A stretch of DNA of 48,664 nt from Paracidovorax oryzae ATCC 19882 (GCF_000687165.1 NZ_JMKU01000033.1:1-48664), one strand, 5' to 3'. Shown: positions 27,010 through 38,388, counted from the stretch's first letter. Translations and numbers: made by a program. Notes: a model not told the origin generated them from the letters alone.

Positions 27010-27909
27010 ATGCTGGTATCGCGTGGTCTTGTGGCTTGGAGTTCGGTGGCGTTGGCGGTCGTGGTGCTGGCCGGCTGCGGAACCCGCGTCAACAGGGCTC
27101 CGGTGGAAGACCGCGGCACCGCCGCATCTTCCTCGTCCACTGCGCCGCAGTCCGGCGTCGTCGTCGGCACGCCGCCGAAGCCCCTGCCGGGGGCCGAGAA
27201 CGCCGGCAAGCCCGGCTACTACAGCGTGAAGCCCGGCGACACCCTCATCCGCATCGGGCTCGAATCCGGCCAGAGCTGGAAGGACATCGCCCGCTGGAAC
27301 AACCTGGACAACCCCAACCTCATCGAGGTCGGCCAGGTGCTGCGGGTCGTGCCGCCCGGCACCACGCCGCCCGCGCAGATGGCCGCCGATACCGGCGTGG
27401 TCACACGCCCCGTGACCTCCACCGCCATCGCACCCGCCCCGGCGGCGTCCGGTGCGAGCGCGCCGCGCGGCGGTGCATCCGCCGTGGCGGCAGCGCCGGC
27501 TCCGGCACCCGCCCCGGCCCCGGCTGCCGGCGGCGGCGATGACGACATGGCCTTCATCTGGCCGGCGTCCGGCTCGCTGGTGGCCGGCTTCGACGAGGCC
27601 CGCAACAAGGGCTACGACATCGCCGGCAAGGCGGGCGACCCGGTGCTGGCCGCGGCCGACGGGCGCGTGGTGTATGCCGGCGCGGGCCTGCGCGGCTACG
27701 GCAACCTGGTGATCCTCAAGCACAACAACACCTACCTGACGGCGTACGCCCACAACCAGACGCTGCTGGTCAAGGAAGACCAGTCGGTGCGGCGCGGCCA
27801 GAAGATCGCCGAAATGGGCAGTTCCGACACCGACCGCGTGAAGCTGCACTTCGAGATCCGCCGCCAGGGCAAGCCCGTGGACCCGGCGCGCTACCTGCCC
27901 GCGCGTTGA
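27010..27909 (+). CDS. nlpD: NlpD-like lipoprotein (LysM + degenerate LytM/M23), amidase activator
   Basis: A 299-residue outer-membrane lipoprotein: signal peptide with lipobox VLAGC (Cys23), a LysM peptidoglycan-binding domain (YYSVKPGDTLIRIG), a Pro/Ala-rich linker and a C-terminal LytM domain (NKGYDIAGKAGDPVLAAADG to VKLHFEIRRQGKPVDP). The first zinc ligand position of active M23 peptidases is not histidine here, so it is expected to activate an amidase (AmiC type) rather than cut peptidoglycan itself. The ATG at 27010 has AAGGA seven bases upstream; a TTG at 27004 is less likely. In many relatives rpoS follows; here it does not. Confidence 0.92.
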   Translation: MLVSRGLVAWSSVALAVVVLAGCGTRVNRAPVEDRGTAASSSSTAPQSGVVVGTPPKPLPGAENAGKPGYYSVKPGDTLIRIGLESGQSWKDIARWNNLDNPNLIEVGQVLRVVPPGTTPPAQMAADTGVVTRPVTSTAIAPAPAASGASAPRGGASAVAAAPAPAPAPAPAAGGGDDDMAFIWPASGSLVAGFDEARNKGYDIAGKAGDPVLAAADGRVVYAGAGLRGYGNLVILKHNNTYLTAYAHNQTLLVKEDQSVRRGQKIAEMGSSDTDRVKLHFEIRRQGKPVDPARYLPAR

Positions 27910-28925
27910 GTCCCGTCGCGCCCCCATCCGCCAATGGCCTCCCCGAGGGCCTGGCGGACGATCCGGCCGAGGCGGAAGACGGCTCCGACGCCGCGGAAAC
28001 CCGGGTCGTGCAGGCATCCCCTGCGCAGCACGGTGCCCGGCTCGACAAGGCGCTGGCGGAACTCGTGCCCGAGTTCTCCCGCAGCTATCTCCAGCAGTTG
28101 CTGGGCGAGGGCGGGGTGCTGGTCAACGGCCGCGCGGCGGCCAAGCCGTCGGCCCGCGTGCAGGCCGGCGACGTGCTCTCGGTCGAGCTGCGGCCCACGC
28201 CCCAGAGTCAGGCATTCCGCCCGGAAGCCATGGCGCTGGACACCGTGTACGAGGACGAGCACCTGCGCATCGTCAACAAGCCGGCCGGACTGGTCGTGCA
28301 TCCCGCCCCCGGCAACTGGAGCGGCACGCTGCTCAACGGCCTGCTCGCGCTGGATCCGCGGGCCGGCAACGTACCCCGGGCGGGCATCGTCCACCGGCTC
28401 GACAAGGACACCAGCGGCCTCATGGTCGTCGCGCGCGAGCGCTCCGTGATGGACGCGCTCGTGCGGATGATCGCCGCGCGCGAGGTCAGCCGCCAGTACC
28501 TGGCCCTGGGGCACCGTGCCTGGCAGGGGGCGCAGACCCGCGTGGTGGAAGAGGCCATCGGACGCGATCCGCGCAACCGGCTGCGCATGGCGGCGGTGGA
28601 CCTGGCCGCGCATGCCGGCAAGCCGGCCCGCACCGACATCGCCGTGCTCGACACGTGCCAAGACGGCTGCCTGGTGCACTGCACGCTCCACACGGGGCGC
28701 ACCCACCAGATCCGCGTTCACATGGCGTGGCTGCGGCATCCGCTCGTGGCCGATGCGCTCTATGGCGGCGAGCCGGCGGCGGGCCTGTCCCGTCAGGCGC
28801 TGCACGCCTACCGCCTGGCGTTCGCCCATCCCGTTACCGGGCAGCCCCTGCTTTTCCATGCGCCGCTGCCCGGCGACATGGCCGGCGCGCTCCAGGCCTG
28901 GGGCCTACGCTACAATCCGGCCTGA
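27906..28925 (+). CDS. rluD: RluA/RluD-family 23S rRNA pseudouridine synthase
   Basis: A 339-residue pseudouridine synthase with an N-terminal S4 RNA-binding domain (ARLDKALAELVPEFSRSYLQ, VLVNGRAAAKPS) and the catalytic motif VHRLDKDTSGL (Asp166), then HTGRTHQIRVHM. By similarity it modifies U1911/1915/1917 of helix 69 in 23S rRNA. The only early start is TTG at 27906, overlapping the nlpD stop (TTGA), with no Shine-Dalgarno; a GTG at 28008 would remove about 34 unstructured residues. It takes the place usually held by rpoS after nlpD. Confidence 0.88.
   Translation: MSPVAPPSANGLPEGLADDPAEAEDGSDAAETRVVQASPAQHGARLDKALAELVPEFSRSYLQQLLGEGGVLVNGRAAAKPSARVQAGDVLSVELRPTPQSQAFRPEAMALDTVYEDEHLRIVNKPAGLVVHPAPGNWSGTLLNGLLALDPRAGNVPRAGIVHRLDKDTSGLMVVARERSVMDALVRMIAAREVSRQYLALGHRAWQGAQTRVVEEAIGRDPRNRLRMAAVDLAAHAGKPARTDIAVLDTCQDGCLVHCTLHTGRTHQIRVHMAWLRHPLVADALYGGEPAAGLSRQALHAYRLAFAHPVTGQPLLFHAPLPGDMAGALQAWGLRYNPA
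28911..28916 (+). promoter_or_regulatory. TACAAT -10-like box at the 3' end of rluD
   Basis: CTACAATC occurs within the last codons of rluD, about 285 nt before scpB. If used, it would give scpB a long leader that includes the GCGGCC-ttcc-GGCCGC hairpin at 28928-28943. Confidence 0.25.
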
Positions 28926-29196
28926 ACGCGGCCTTCCGGCCGCCCGGCCTCATCGGGCCCCGCCGCGCGCCGTGCCGTCCCGATCGAATGCCCCGCCGCT
29001 CCCGCGGCCCACGCCTGCCACCAGAGCGGCTGACAAAACTGTATCGCTGCCTTCCCGTCCGCACCCCTCGCGGGCCGTGCCCCTTTCGGCATGGGCCTGC
29101 ATGGCGGGCCAGCAGAGTTCTGCCAGCCGCTGGAGCCTCCCCAACCTCGTGCGGTGCCCCGCGGCCAGCGGCACCGCCAACCGCCATCGCTGAACC
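28926..29196. other. intergenic region rluD-scpB
   Basis: These 271 nt hold a perfect short hairpin right after the rluD stop (GCGGCC-ttcc-GGCCGC, 28928-28943, no U-run) and GC-rich sequence with no convincing coding frame. scpA, the usual neighbour of scpB, is not here. Confidence 0.4.
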
Positions 29197-30009
29197 ATGA
29201 ATACGGTGGATGCCAAACGGGTCCTCGAAACCGCGCTGATCTGTGCGCCGCAGCCCGCGACGCTGCGGGAGTTGCGCACGCTCTTTCAAGATGCGCTGGG
29301 CGCCGACACCATCAAGCAGTTGCTGGTGGAGCTGCAGCAGGAGTGGTCCCAGCGCGGCGTCGAGCTCGTGCAGGTGGCATCGGGCTGGCGTTTCCAGAGC
29401 CGGCCCGAGATGCGCGAGTACCTCGACCGGCTCCATCCCGAGAAGCCCCCGCGCTATACCCGCGCCGCCCTCGAGACACTGGCCATCATCGCCTACCGGC
29501 AGCCCGTCACCCGTGGCGATATCGAAGAGATCCGCGGCGTGACCGTCAACAGCCTGATCCTCAAGCAACTCGAGGACCGGGGCTGGGTGGAGGTGATCGG
29601 GCACCGCGAGACCGTCGGCCGTCCCGCCCTGTTCGCGACCACCCGCCAGTTTCTCGACGACCTGGGGCTGAAATCCCTGGACGAGCTGCCCATGCTGGAA
29701 AATCCCGCTGTCCAGTCCAGCGTCCTGGAGGCCCTGGAGCGCGGGGCCGCGGAGCCAGGAGACGACGGACCGCAGGATGCCGCCGAGGCGCCTCCCGCCT
29801 CGCCCGCGGCGCCCGACTCCGCCGATGCACCGGGCGGCCCCGGTCCCGGCCCCCATCCTCCGGAGCCCGCCGGCAGCGATGCCGGCTCCACCGATGCCGC
29901 CTCTGCCGTCCCGGAAGACGCCGCACCCACAGAATCACCGACGACCGCCGATGACGATCCGGAGCCCCGGCGCCCCGAACCTCCGGTCCCTCCCGAAAGC
30001 ACGCCATGA
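29197..30009 (+). CDS. scpB: segregation and condensation protein B
   Basis: A 270-residue ScpB, the winged-helix kleisin-associated subunit of the SMC-ScpAB condensin that organises the chromosome. The core (about 1-180) shows [55 protein letters not shown] and [11 protein letters not shown]. The last about 85 residues are Pro/Ala/Asp-rich and disordered. The stop overlaps the rluB start (ATGA). scpA is not in the window. Confidence 0.93.
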   Translation: MNTVDAKRVLETALICAPQPATLRELRTLFQDALGADTIKQLLVELQQEWSQRGVELVQVASGWRFQSRPEMREYLDRLHPEKPPRYTRAALETLAIIAYRQPVTRGDIEEIRGVTVNSLILKQLEDRGWVEVIGHRETVGRPALFATTRQFLDDLGLKSLDELPMLENPAVQSSVLEALERGAAEPGDDGPQDAAEAPPASPAAPDSADAPGGPGPGPHPPEPAGSDAGSTDAASAVPEDAAPTESPTTADDDPEPRRPEPPVPPESTP

Positions 30010-31469
30010 ATCCATCCGAGCCCGATCACGACGGAGCCGCCGCTGCCCCGCAACCCGCAGCCGACGACGCCTCCGCGGCCCAGAAGCCCGCCCGCCGTGC
30101 GCCGCGCAAGCGGGCCGCGGCCCCCGTTGCCGGGCCCGAATCCGCCACGGCTCCCGATCCTGTGTCCGGTGTGCCCGCCGATGGCGCCGCCATCGCCCAG
30201 GCCGCGTCCGAACCCGCTCCGCCGGAAGCCACCCCGGACGACGGCGATACCGCTGCGCCCGGGGTGCACTCGGCCGCGCCTGCCCGGAAGCCGCCGCGGG
30301 ATCGCAGGGAGCAGGCACCGCGTGGGCCGCGCGGCCGCCCGAACCCGGCCACGCCGGAGGGCTACCGGTTCGACGACGTGGTCTCGGGCCAGCTCGACGC
30401 CGATGAAGACCGCGCCGACGTCGCGCCCGCCAAGCGCGTTCTGCCGCCGCAGGTGGAAATGCCCAAGCTGCACAAGGTCCTGGCCCAGGCCGGACTGGGC
30501 TCCCGGCTGGAGATGGAGCAGCTCATCCTCGAAGGCCGCATCTCCGTCAACAACGAGCCGGCCCACATCGGGCAGCGCGTCCAGTACGGGGACCAGGTCA
30601 AGGTCAACGGCCGGCCCATCCGCTACCGCATCGACCCGCCCGCACCCCGGGTGATCGCCTACCACAAGCCCGTCGGCGAAGTCGTCACCCACGACGATCC
30701 CCAGAACCGGCCCACCGTGTTCCGCAAGCTCCCGCGCCTGGCCCACGGCAAATGGCAGTCCGTGGGGCGCCTGGACCTGAACACCGAAGGCCTGCTGCTC
30801 TTCACCAGCGCGGGGGAGCTGGCCAACAAGCTCATGCACCCCCGGTTCGGCCTGGAGCGGGAATACGCGGTGCGGGTGCTGGGCGCCCTGAGCAACGAGG
30901 AAAAGCAGCGCCTGCTCGACGGCGTCCAGCTCGAGGACGGCATGGCCGCCTTCGGCTCCATCGAGGACGGCGGGGGCGAGGGCTCGAATTGCTGGTACCG
31001 CGTCACCATCTCCGAAGGCCGCAATCGCGAGGTGCGGCGCATGCTCGAGTCGGTGGGCCACGCCGTCAGCCGCCTCATCCGCATCCGCTACGGCTCCATG
31101 ATGCTGCCGCGCGGCCTCAAGCGCGGCGCGTGGCTGGAACTGGACGAGCGCGACATCCGCGCGCTGATGCAGGCCGCCGGCGCCGAGATGCCGCGCCCCG
31201 CCGGGCCGGGCGCCGCCGCGGGCGACCGCAAGGGAGGCGGCCCGCGCAAGGGCGGCGGGCGTGGCCAGAGTGGCCCCGGTGGCCCGGCGCCCCGGGGCGA
31301 CTATTTCAATTCGCCCGCTGGCGGCCGGGGCAAGCGCGACGCGCCGGCCTCCAGCCAGCCCGATCCGATGAAGACCTCCGTGGGCTACATCGGCAGCGAC
31401 AGCCTCGCGCGGCACCGCCAGGACCAGAAGCAAAAACGCAAGGCCTTCCAGAAGCGCGGCGGGCGCTGA
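30006..31469 (+). CDS. rluB: 23S rRNA pseudouridine(2605) synthase RluB, with long disordered tails
   Basis: A 487-residue member of the RsuA/RluB family. The S4 domain ([20 protein letters not shown]) begins near residue 155, and the catalytic [19 protein letters not shown] lies near 252-270, followed by [20 protein letters not shown]. RluB from E. coli has about 290 residues; here a 150-residue Ala/Pro-rich N-terminal extension and a 95-residue basic Gly/Arg-rich C-terminal tail are added, both probably unstructured and perhaps RNA-binding. The target is pseudouridine 2605 in 23S rRNA by homology. It is coupled to scpB as in many bacteria. Confidence 0.92.
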   Translation: MNPSEPDHDGAAAAPQPAADDASAAQKPARRAPRKRAAAPVAGPESATAPDPVSGVPADGAAIAQAASEPAPPEATPDDGDTAAPGVHSAAPARKPPRDRREQAPRGPRGRPNPATPEGYRFDDVVSGQLDADEDRADVAPAKRVLPPQVEMPKLHKVLAQAGLGSRLEMEQLILEGRISVNNEPAHIGQRVQYGDQVKVNGRPIRYRIDPPAPRVIAYHKPVGEVVTHDDPQNRPTVFRKLPRLAHGKWQSVGRLDLNTEGLLLFTSAGELANKLMHPRFGLEREYAVRVLGALSNEEKQRLLDGVQLEDGMAAFGSIEDGGGEGSNCWYRVTISEGRNREVRRMLESVGHAVSRLIRIRYGSMMLPRGLKRGAWLELDERDIRALMQAAGAEMPRPAGPGAAAGDRKGGGPRKGGGRGQSGPGGPAPRGDYFNSPAGGRGKRDAPASSQPDPMKTSVGYIGSDSLARHRQDQKQKRKAFQKRGGR

Positions 31470-31482
31470 GTGCCCTGCCACA

Positions 31483-31509
31483 TTGTGGACAAGTCCTGCC
31501 GATTAGAAT
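31483..31509 (+). promoter_or_regulatory. candidate ndk promoter (TTGTGG-15-TAGAAT)
   Basis: TTGTGG (31483-31488) and TAGAAT (31504-31509) lie 53 nt upstream of the ndk ATG, in the only real gap of this gene cluster. The spacer is a little short. TAGAAT recurs in the hisZ and rRNA promoters of this window. Confidence 0.5.
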
Positions 31510-31561
31510 CGAGGGCTTTGTCCGCAGGGCAAAAGTCTTTCTCACCATCCAAGGAAAAACC

Positions 31562-31987
31562 ATGGCTATCGAACGCACCCTCTCCATCATCAAGCCCGAC
31601 GCAGTCGCCAAGAACGTGATCGGCCAGATCTACGCCCGCTTCGAAGCCGCCGGCCTGAAGATCGCCGCCGCACGCATGGCCCACCTGTCGCGCCAGGAAG
31701 CCGAGCAGTTCTACGCCGTCCACAAGGAGCGTCCCTTCTTCAAGGACCTGGTGGACTTCATGATCTCCGGCCCCGTGATGATCCAGGTGCTCGAAGGCGA
31801 GAACGCCATCCTGAAGAACCGTGAACTGATGGGCGCCACGGACCCGAAGAAGGCCGCCCCCGGCACCATCCGCGCCGACTTCGCCGACAGCATCGACGCC
31901 AACGCCGTGCACGGTTCGGACGCCGCCGAAACGGCCCAGGTGGAAGTGTCCTTCTTCTTCCCCGGCCTGAACATCTACGCACGCTGA
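31562..31987 (+). CDS. ndk: nucleoside diphosphate kinase
   Basis: A 141-residue cytosolic enzyme that balances nucleoside triphosphate pools by phosphate transfer through a phosphohistidine. The active site NAVHGSD (His117) and the opening [15 protein letters not shown] are intact; length is exact for the family. AAGGA precedes the ATG. It is separated from rluB by a gap with its own probable promoter and followed by rlmN 70 nt later. Confidence 0.97.
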   Translation: MAIERTLSIIKPDAVAKNVIGQIYARFEAAGLKIAAARMAHLSRQEAEQFYAVHKERPFFKDLVDFMISGPVMIQVLEGENAILKNRELMGATDPKKAAPGTIRADFADSIDANAVHGSDAAETAQVEVSFFFPGLNIYAR

Positions 31988-32057
31988 TCCCGCTGGCGGC
32001 CCGGCGCGGCGCCTGCGCCATGCCCCGGGCCCTGCCGGCCGGAACGGCTCCCCGACG

Positions 32058-33179
32058 ATGACCAAGAACCTTCTCGACTTCGACCTGGACGGGCTCGCCG
32101 CCTTCTGCGAGCAGCTCGGGGAGAAGCGTTTCCGCGCGGTCCAGCTTTTCCGCTGGATCCACCAGCGTGGCGCCAGCGATTTCGCCCGGATGAGCGACCT
32201 GGCGAAGTCGCTGCGCGAGAAGCTCTCGGGCTGCGCCCATGTCGCGGCCCTGCCGGTCATCAGCGAGCACGTATCCGCTGACGGCACCGTCAAGTGGCTC
32301 TTCGACGTCGGCGACGGCAATGCGGTCGAGTCCGTGTTCATCCCCGAGGATGACCGCGGCACGCTGTGCATTTCCTCGCAGGCCGGCTGCGCGGTGGGCT
32401 GCCGCTTCTGCTCCACGGGGCACCAGGGTTTCAGCCGCAACCTCACCAGCGGCGAGATCGTCGCCCAGCTGTGGTTCGCCGAGCACGCCCTGCGCGCGCG
32501 CCTGGGAACCCAGGAGCGCGTCATCTCCAACGTGGTCATGATGGGCATGGGCGAGCCCTTGCAGAACTACACCGCACTGGTGCCGGCGCTGCGCACCATG
32601 CTCGACGACCATGGCTATGGCCTGTCGCGGCGGCGCCTCACGGTGTCCACCTCCGGTGTCGTGCCCATGATGGATCGCCTGTCCCAGGACTGCGCCGTGG
32701 CGATGGCCGTGTCGCTGCATGCGCCGAACGACGCCCTGCGGGACCAGCTGGTTCCCCTGAACCGCAAATACCCCCTGCGCGAACTGCTCGACGCCTGCAC
32801 GCGTTACCTGGAGCATGCGCCGCGGGATTTCATCACCTTCGAATACTGCATGCTCGATGGCGTCAACGACCAGCCCGAGCATGCGCGCCAGCTCATCGAT
32901 CTCGTGCGCCCGCGCGGCGCGGAGGGCGTGCGCTGCAAGTTCAACCTGATTCCCTTCAACCCGTTCCCCGCTTCCGGACTGCACCGTTCCAACCCTCAGC
33001 AGGTGGCGGCTTTCGCGAAGATGCTCAGCGATGCGGGTATCGTTACGACCGTGCGCAAGACACGCGGCGATGACATCGACGCGGCCTGCGGGCAGCTCGC
33101 CGGCGATGTGAAGGACCGCACCCGGGCGGCCGAACGCATGGCCAGGCAGCGCACGATCGTTCTCAAACCGGTGGCATGA
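32058..33179 (+). CDS. rlmN: dual-specificity RNA methyltransferase RlmN (23S A2503 / tRNA A37)
   Basis: A 373-residue radical-SAM enzyme that adds C2-methyl groups to A2503 of 23S rRNA and A37 of some tRNAs. The iron-sulfur cluster motif is CAVGCRFC (Cys111, Cys115, Cys118); [17 protein letters not shown] precedes it, [13 protein letters not shown] follows, and the methyl-carrying cysteine lies in [15 protein letters not shown]. It heads the rlmN-pilW-rodZ-ispG-hisS-yfgM-bamB-der run. Confidence 0.96.
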   Translation: MTKNLLDFDLDGLAAFCEQLGEKRFRAVQLFRWIHQRGASDFARMSDLAKSLREKLSGCAHVAALPVISEHVSADGTVKWLFDVGDGNAVESVFIPEDDRGTLCISSQAGCAVGCRFCSTGHQGFSRNLTSGEIVAQLWFAEHALRARLGTQERVISNVVMMGMGEPLQNYTALVPALRTMLDDHGYGLSRRRLTVSTSGVVPMMDRLSQDCAVAMAVSLHAPNDALRDQLVPLNRKYPLRELLDACTRYLEHAPRDFITFEYCMLDGVNDQPEHARQLIDLVRPRGAEGVRCKFNLIPFNPFPASGLHRSNPQQVAAFAKMLSDAGIVTTVRKTRGDDIDAACGQLAGDVKDRTRAAERMARQRTIVLKPVA

Positions 33180-33205
33180 AGGCCGCCCCGTTCTGGAGGC
33201 TTGAG

Positions 33206-34048
33206 ATGGTGGAACCCCGATCGTTCCTGCGGCATGCGTCCCGCCACGTCCTCGCGGCCGGTGCAGCCGTGTGCCTAGCACTGGTCCTGGGCGGATGCGC
33301 TGCCCGGCCCGACACCGGCGCCAGCACGGCTGCCGCCCTGGCGCCCGAGGCCAACCCGTCGTCCGAGGCGGCGGAGCTGCGCCGCCGCGCACGCATCCGG
33401 CTGGAGCTCGCCGCCAACTACCTGGAAATGGGCCAGACCCAGGTCGCGCTGGAAGAGGTCCAGCAGGCCATCTCCACCGATCCCTCGTTCGGGGACGGCT
33501 ACAACCTGCGCGGCCTGGTGTTCATGCGCCTGGGCGACTGGCCATCGGCCGACGACAGCTTCCGCCGCGCGCTCGACATCAATCCGCAGGAGCCCTACCT
33601 GCTGCACAACTACGGCTGGCTGCGCTGCCAGCAGAAGAACTACGCGGAAGCCGAGCGCTTCTTCGACCGCGCGCTGGCCGTGCCTTCCTACACCGCCCGC
33701 TCGAAGACGCTCATGACGCAGGGGCTCTGCCAGGAACGCGCGGGGCGGGTGGCCGAGGCCGAGAAGACGCTTGCCAAGGCCTACGAACTCGATGCCGGCA
33801 ATCCGGTGGTGGGCTACAACCTGGCGTCGATGGCGTTGCGCCGCGGCGACGCGAAGCGGGCGCAGTTCTACAGCCGGCGCCTGAACAACAGTGAACTGGC
33901 CAACGCGGAATCGCTCTGGCTGGGTATCAAGATCGAGCGCGCCCTGGGCAATGCCCTGGAGATGCGCCAGCTGGGTGAACAATTGCACAAGCGTTTCCCT
34001 GACTCCAAGGAAGTGTTGGCATTCGATCGGGGGGCATTCAATGAGTGA
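33206..34048 (+). CDS. pilW: type IV pilus biogenesis lipoprotein PilW/PilF (TPR)
   Basis: A tetratricopeptide-repeat lipoprotein of 280 residues that in type IV pilus systems helps place and assemble the outer-membrane secretin. The signal peptide ends in the lipobox LVLGGC. TPR units are visible from about residue 55 (ANYLEMGQTQVALEEVQQAI, YNLRGLVFMRLGDWPSADDS, and YGWLRCQQKNYAEAERFF). I chose the ATG at 33206 because GGAGG (33195-33199) sits six bases before it; an ATG at 33176 overlapping the rlmN stop would add ten residues. Other pilus genes are not in the window, but this position beside rlmN and ispG is conserved. The stop overlaps rodZ by eight bases. Confidence 0.88.
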   Translation: MVEPRSFLRHASRHVLAAGAAVCLALVLGGCAARPDTGASTAAALAPEANPSSEAAELRRRARIRLELAANYLEMGQTQVALEEVQQAISTDPSFGDGYNLRGLVFMRLGDWPSADDSFRRALDINPQEPYLLHNYGWLRCQQKNYAEAERFFDRALAVPSYTARSKTLMTQGLCQERAGRVAEAEKTLAKAYELDAGNPVVGYNLASMALRRGDAKRAQFYSRRLNNSELANAESLWLGIKIERALGNALEMRQLGEQLHKRFPDSKEVLAFDRGAFNE

Positions 34049-34997
34049 GCCGGTGGCGCAGGACGCACAGATTTCCAGCGCGGAAGTGGAACGGGCATTG
34101 GCGGATGCCGCCGCGGCGGGCGCGATGCTGAGGCAGGCGCGCGAGCAGGCGGGCATGCATGTCGCCGCGCTGGCGGTGTCGCTCAAGGTGCCGGTGCACA
34201 AGCTCGAGGCCCTGGAGGCCGGCAACCTCGGCGTGTTCCCGGATGCCGTCTTCGTCCGTGCGCTGGTGTCCAGCATCTGCCGCACCCTCAAGATCGACGC
34301 GGCGCCCGTGCTGGCGCTGCTGCCGCAGAACCAGGCACCCCGGCTGTCCTCGCACGAGGGCATCAACGCATCGTTCAAGCCGGGATCCGCCAAGCTCGCA
34401 TCTTCCTCTGCCGCGCCCGGCTCGCGCAAGGTCGCATTCGCCGTCGCCTTCCTGCTGGTGGCTGCCGTTGCCCTGGTGTTCGTTCCCCGGGAATGGTTCG
34501 ACCGCCTGCAGGGCGCACCGTCGGTCGCGACCAGCGAGCCTTCGGGTGCCCAGGAGACCGCACAGGCCGGCGGCGCGCCCTCGGCCTCGCCGGCCGGAAC
34601 GGTGTCCGAGCCTGTGCTGCTGCGCCAGGAAACCCTGGTGGGCGGCGCACCGCTGCCGCCCGCTCCCGTGGCGTCGTCGGCCGTGGCTGCGTCCAGCGCG
34701 CCCGCGGCGGCACCGGTCGTCGCTGCCGCCGCATCGGCTCCCGCCAGTGCGGAGGCCGCGCAGAGCGCCCTCGTCATCCGTGCCCGCGGCGACTCCTGGG
34801 TCCAGGTGCGCGCGGCGACGGGCGCCACCGTCCTGCAGAAGCTGGTGCGCGCCGGAGAAACCGTGGCGGTTCCCGGCTCGCCCCCATGGTCGGTCGTGGT
34901 CGGCAAGGCCGACGCCACCGAGGTCCTCGTGCGTGGCCAGCCCATGGACCTGGCGCCCGTCGCGCGAGAGAACGTTGCCCGGTTCGAGGTGAAATAA
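34041..34997 (+). CDS. rodZ: RodZ-like cytoskeletal helix-turn-helix membrane protein
   Basis: A 318-residue bitopic protein: Xre-type helix-turn-helix (about 27-95; LRQAREQAGMHVAALAVSLK, LEALEAGNLGVFPDAVFVR), one membrane helix (about 130-148), a long Pro/Ala/Ser-rich linker and a periplasmic beta domain of the DUF4115 type (LVIRARGDSWVQVRAATGAT). It is the family of RodZ, which ties MreB to the membrane and controls rod shape. The ATG at 34041 lies inside the end of pilW, so translation is probably coupled. Confidence 0.88.
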   Translation: MSEPVAQDAQISSAEVERALADAAAAGAMLRQAREQAGMHVAALAVSLKVPVHKLEALEAGNLGVFPDAVFVRALVSSICRTLKIDAAPVLALLPQNQAPRLSSHEGINASFKPGSAKLASSSAAPGSRKVAFAVAFLLVAAVALVFVPREWFDRLQGAPSVATSEPSGAQETAQAGGAPSASPAGTVSEPVLLRQETLVGGAPLPPAPVASSAVAASSAPAAAPVVAAAASAPASAEAAQSALVIRARGDSWVQVRAATGATVLQKLVRAGETVAVPGSPPWSVVVGKADATEVLVRGQPMDLAPVARENVARFEVK

Positions 34998-36278
<1,281 letters not shown>

Positions 36279-36360
36279 TCCGTTCAGGGCAGGGGTGCCG
36301 CATCCTCTCGTGGATGCCGGCCATGCCCGCACCGGGGCCCGCGCCCCCATCTTCCGACGT

Positions 36361-37701
36361 ATGTCCGCAAGCAATCCCTCCAACCCGTCCCAGGCCTCCA
36401 GGCCCGCCAAGCTCGCCGCCGTCAAAGGCATGAACGACATCCTGCCGCCCGAGTCGTCCCGCTGGGAATGGCTGGAAGGCAAGGTGCGCGGCCTCATGGG
36501 GCAGTTCGCCTACCGGAACGTCCGCACGCCCATCCTGGAGCACACCGCGCTGTTCGTCCGCGGCATCGGCGAAGTCACCGACATCGTCGAGAAGGAGATG
36601 TACTCCTTCCACGACCGTTCCGACAAGTACGGCGACAACGACCACCTCAGCCTGCGGCCGGAGAACACTGCCGGCGTGGTGCGCGCAGCCATCGAGCACA
36701 ACATGCTCTACGACGGCCCCAAGCGCCTCTGGTACACCGGCCCCATGTTCCGCCGCGAAAAGCCCCAGCGCGGACGCTTCCGGCAGTTCCACCAGATCGG
36801 CGCCGAGGCGCTGGGCTTCGCCGGCCCCGACGTCGATGCGGAACTGATCCTCCTGGCGGATGCGCTCTGGAAATCCATCGGGCTCACCGACGTGCGGCTC
36901 GAACTCAACAGCCTTGGCCAGCCCGCGGAGCGCGCACGCCACCGCGAGCAGCTCATCGCCCACTTCGAGCGCCATGCGGACCTGCTCGACGAGGACGGCA
37001 AGCGCCGCCTGCACACCAACCCGCTGCGCATCCTGGACACCAAGAATCCCGCGATGAAGCCCGTGGTGGAGTCGGCCCCCCGGCTGATGGATTTCCTCGG
37101 CGAGGAGTCGCTCGCCCACTTCAATGGCCTGCGCGCCATCCTGGACGCCAACGGCATCGCCTACACCATCAACCCGCGCCTGGTGCGGGGACTGGACTAC
37201 TACAACCTCACGGTGTTCGAGTTCATCACCGATCGCCTCGGCTCCCAGGGCACGGTCTGTGCCGGTGGTCGCTACGACGATCTCATCGTCCAGGTGGGCG
37301 GCAAGCCGGCCCCGGCCGTCGGTTGGGCCATCGGCGTCGAGCGCGTGCTGGAACTGCTCCGGGAGCAGGGCGCTGCCATTCCCGAGGCCCGGCCCGATGT
37401 CTACGCCGTCGTGCCCGACGCGTCTGCTGCCCCGGTCGTGCTGCGCACCCTGCGGCAATTGCGCGAGGCGGGGCTCAGCGTGCAGATGTACGCCGCCAGC
37501 GTCGAAGGGCAGGGCAGCTTCAAGTCCCAGTTCAAGCGCGCGGACGCGAGCGGTGCGGCATTCGCCCTGGTGTTCGGCGCGGACGAACTGGCCCGGGGCG
37601 CCGTCACCGTCAAGCCGCTGCGGGAGCAGGGTGCAGAGCAGGTCGAGCGGCGCCTCGACGACATCCCCGCCTGGGCCGCCACCCTACAATCCCCCCGCTA
37701 A
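36361..37701 (+). CDS. hisS: histidyl-tRNA synthetase
   Basis: A 446-residue class II aminoacyl-tRNA synthetase that charges tRNA-His. Motif 2 is [19 protein letters not shown]; the histidine-specific segments are [14 protein letters not shown] and [13 protein letters not shown]; the anticodon-binding domain fills the last 100 residues. The chosen ATG gives [20 protein letters not shown] ahead of the conserved [10 protein letters not shown]; the frame is open for 22 more codons upstream without support. A paralogue lacking synthetase activity, hisZ, lies 7 kb downstream. Confidence 0.96.
   Translation: MSASNPSNPSQASRPAKLAAVKGMNDILPPESSRWEWLEGKVRGLMGQFAYRNVRTPILEHTALFVRGIGEVTDIVEKEMYSFHDRSDKYGDNDHLSLRPENTAGVVRAAIEHNMLYDGPKRLWYTGPMFRREKPQRGRFRQFHQIGAEALGFAGPDVDAELILLADALWKSIGLTDVRLELNSLGQPAERARHREQLIAHFERHADLLDEDGKRRLHTNPLRILDTKNPAMKPVVESAPRLMDFLGEESLAHFNGLRAILDANGIAYTINPRLVRGLDYYNLTVFEFITDRLGSQGTVCAGGRYDDLIVQVGGKPAPAVGWAIGVERVLELLREQGAAIPEARPDVYAVVPDASAAPVVLRTLRQLREAGLSVQMYAASVEGQGSFKSQFKRADASGAAFALVFGADELARGAVTVKPLREQGAEQVERRLDDIPAWAATLQSPR
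37685..37690 (+). promoter_or_regulatory. TACAAT -10-like box at the 3' end of hisS
   Basis: CTACAATC lies within the last codons of hisS, 33 nt before the yfgM start, at the same distance as in front of surE. No -35 match is evident. It may give yfgM-bamB-der extra transcription. Confidence 0.4.
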
Positions 37702-37722
37702 TCCTGTCGCGAACCCTTATTC

Positions 37723-38388
37723 ATGGCAAAACACCTCGACCTCGAAGAACAAGAACAGATCGACCAGCTCAAGCATTTCTGGAATGCCTGGGGCACCCTC
37801 ATCAGCGGGGTGATGGTCGTGATCTTTGGCGGTGTGGCCGCCTGGAACGGCTACCAGTACTGGCAGAACCGGCAGTCGGGGCAGGCCGCCGCGCTGTCGG
37901 ATGCCGTGCAGGTCGCTGTGCAGGGCGGCGACGCGGCCCGCGCCACCCAGGCCTTCGATGACCTCAAGTCCCGCTACGGCGGTACCGTCCAGGCTGCGCA
38001 GGCGGGCCTGCTGGCCGCGAAAGCCATGGTGGACAGCGGCAACCCGGACGGGGCCAAGCCCATCCTGCAATGGCTGGCCGACAACGCGTCCGATGACGGC
38101 TACAAGGCCATCGCCTCGCTGCGGCTGGCGGGCCTGCTCATCGACCAGAAGGCCTACGACCAGGCCCTGGCACGCCTTTCCGGCAAGTTCCCCCCGCAAT
38201 TCGATCCGATGGTCGCTGACCGCAAGGGCGACGTGCTGGCGCTGCAAGGCAAGAAGGCCGAGGCGATCGCCGAGTACCAGAAGGCATACAAGGGCCTCGA
38301 GGACGGGACCGAATACCGTCGCGTCGTCGAGGTGAAGCTGGGCAGCCTGGGCGTCCAGGCGCGTGCAGACGGAGAGGCCGCAAAGTGA
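37723..38388 (+). CDS. yfgM: YfgM-family tetratricopeptide membrane protein
   Basis: A 221-residue protein with a cytoplasmic N-terminus (AKHLDLEEQEQIDQLKHFWN), one membrane helix (about 24-44) and a periplasmic TPR-like domain. YfgM in E. coli is an auxiliary partner of the SecYEG translocon that links it to periplasmic chaperones. The neighbours hisS, bamB and der are the same as in gamma- and betaproteobacteria, which supports the assignment. Its TGA overlaps the bamB GTG (GTGA). Confidence 0.88.
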   Translation: MAKHLDLEEQEQIDQLKHFWNAWGTLISGVMVVIFGGVAAWNGYQYWQNRQSGQAAALSDAVQVAVQGGDAARATQAFDDLKSRYGGTVQAAQAGLLAAKAMVDSGNPDGAKPILQWLADNASDDGYKAIASLRLAGLLIDQKAYDQALARLSGKFPPQFDPMVADRKGDVLALQGKKAEAIAEYQKAYKGLEDGTEYRRVVEVKLGSLGVQARADGEAAK

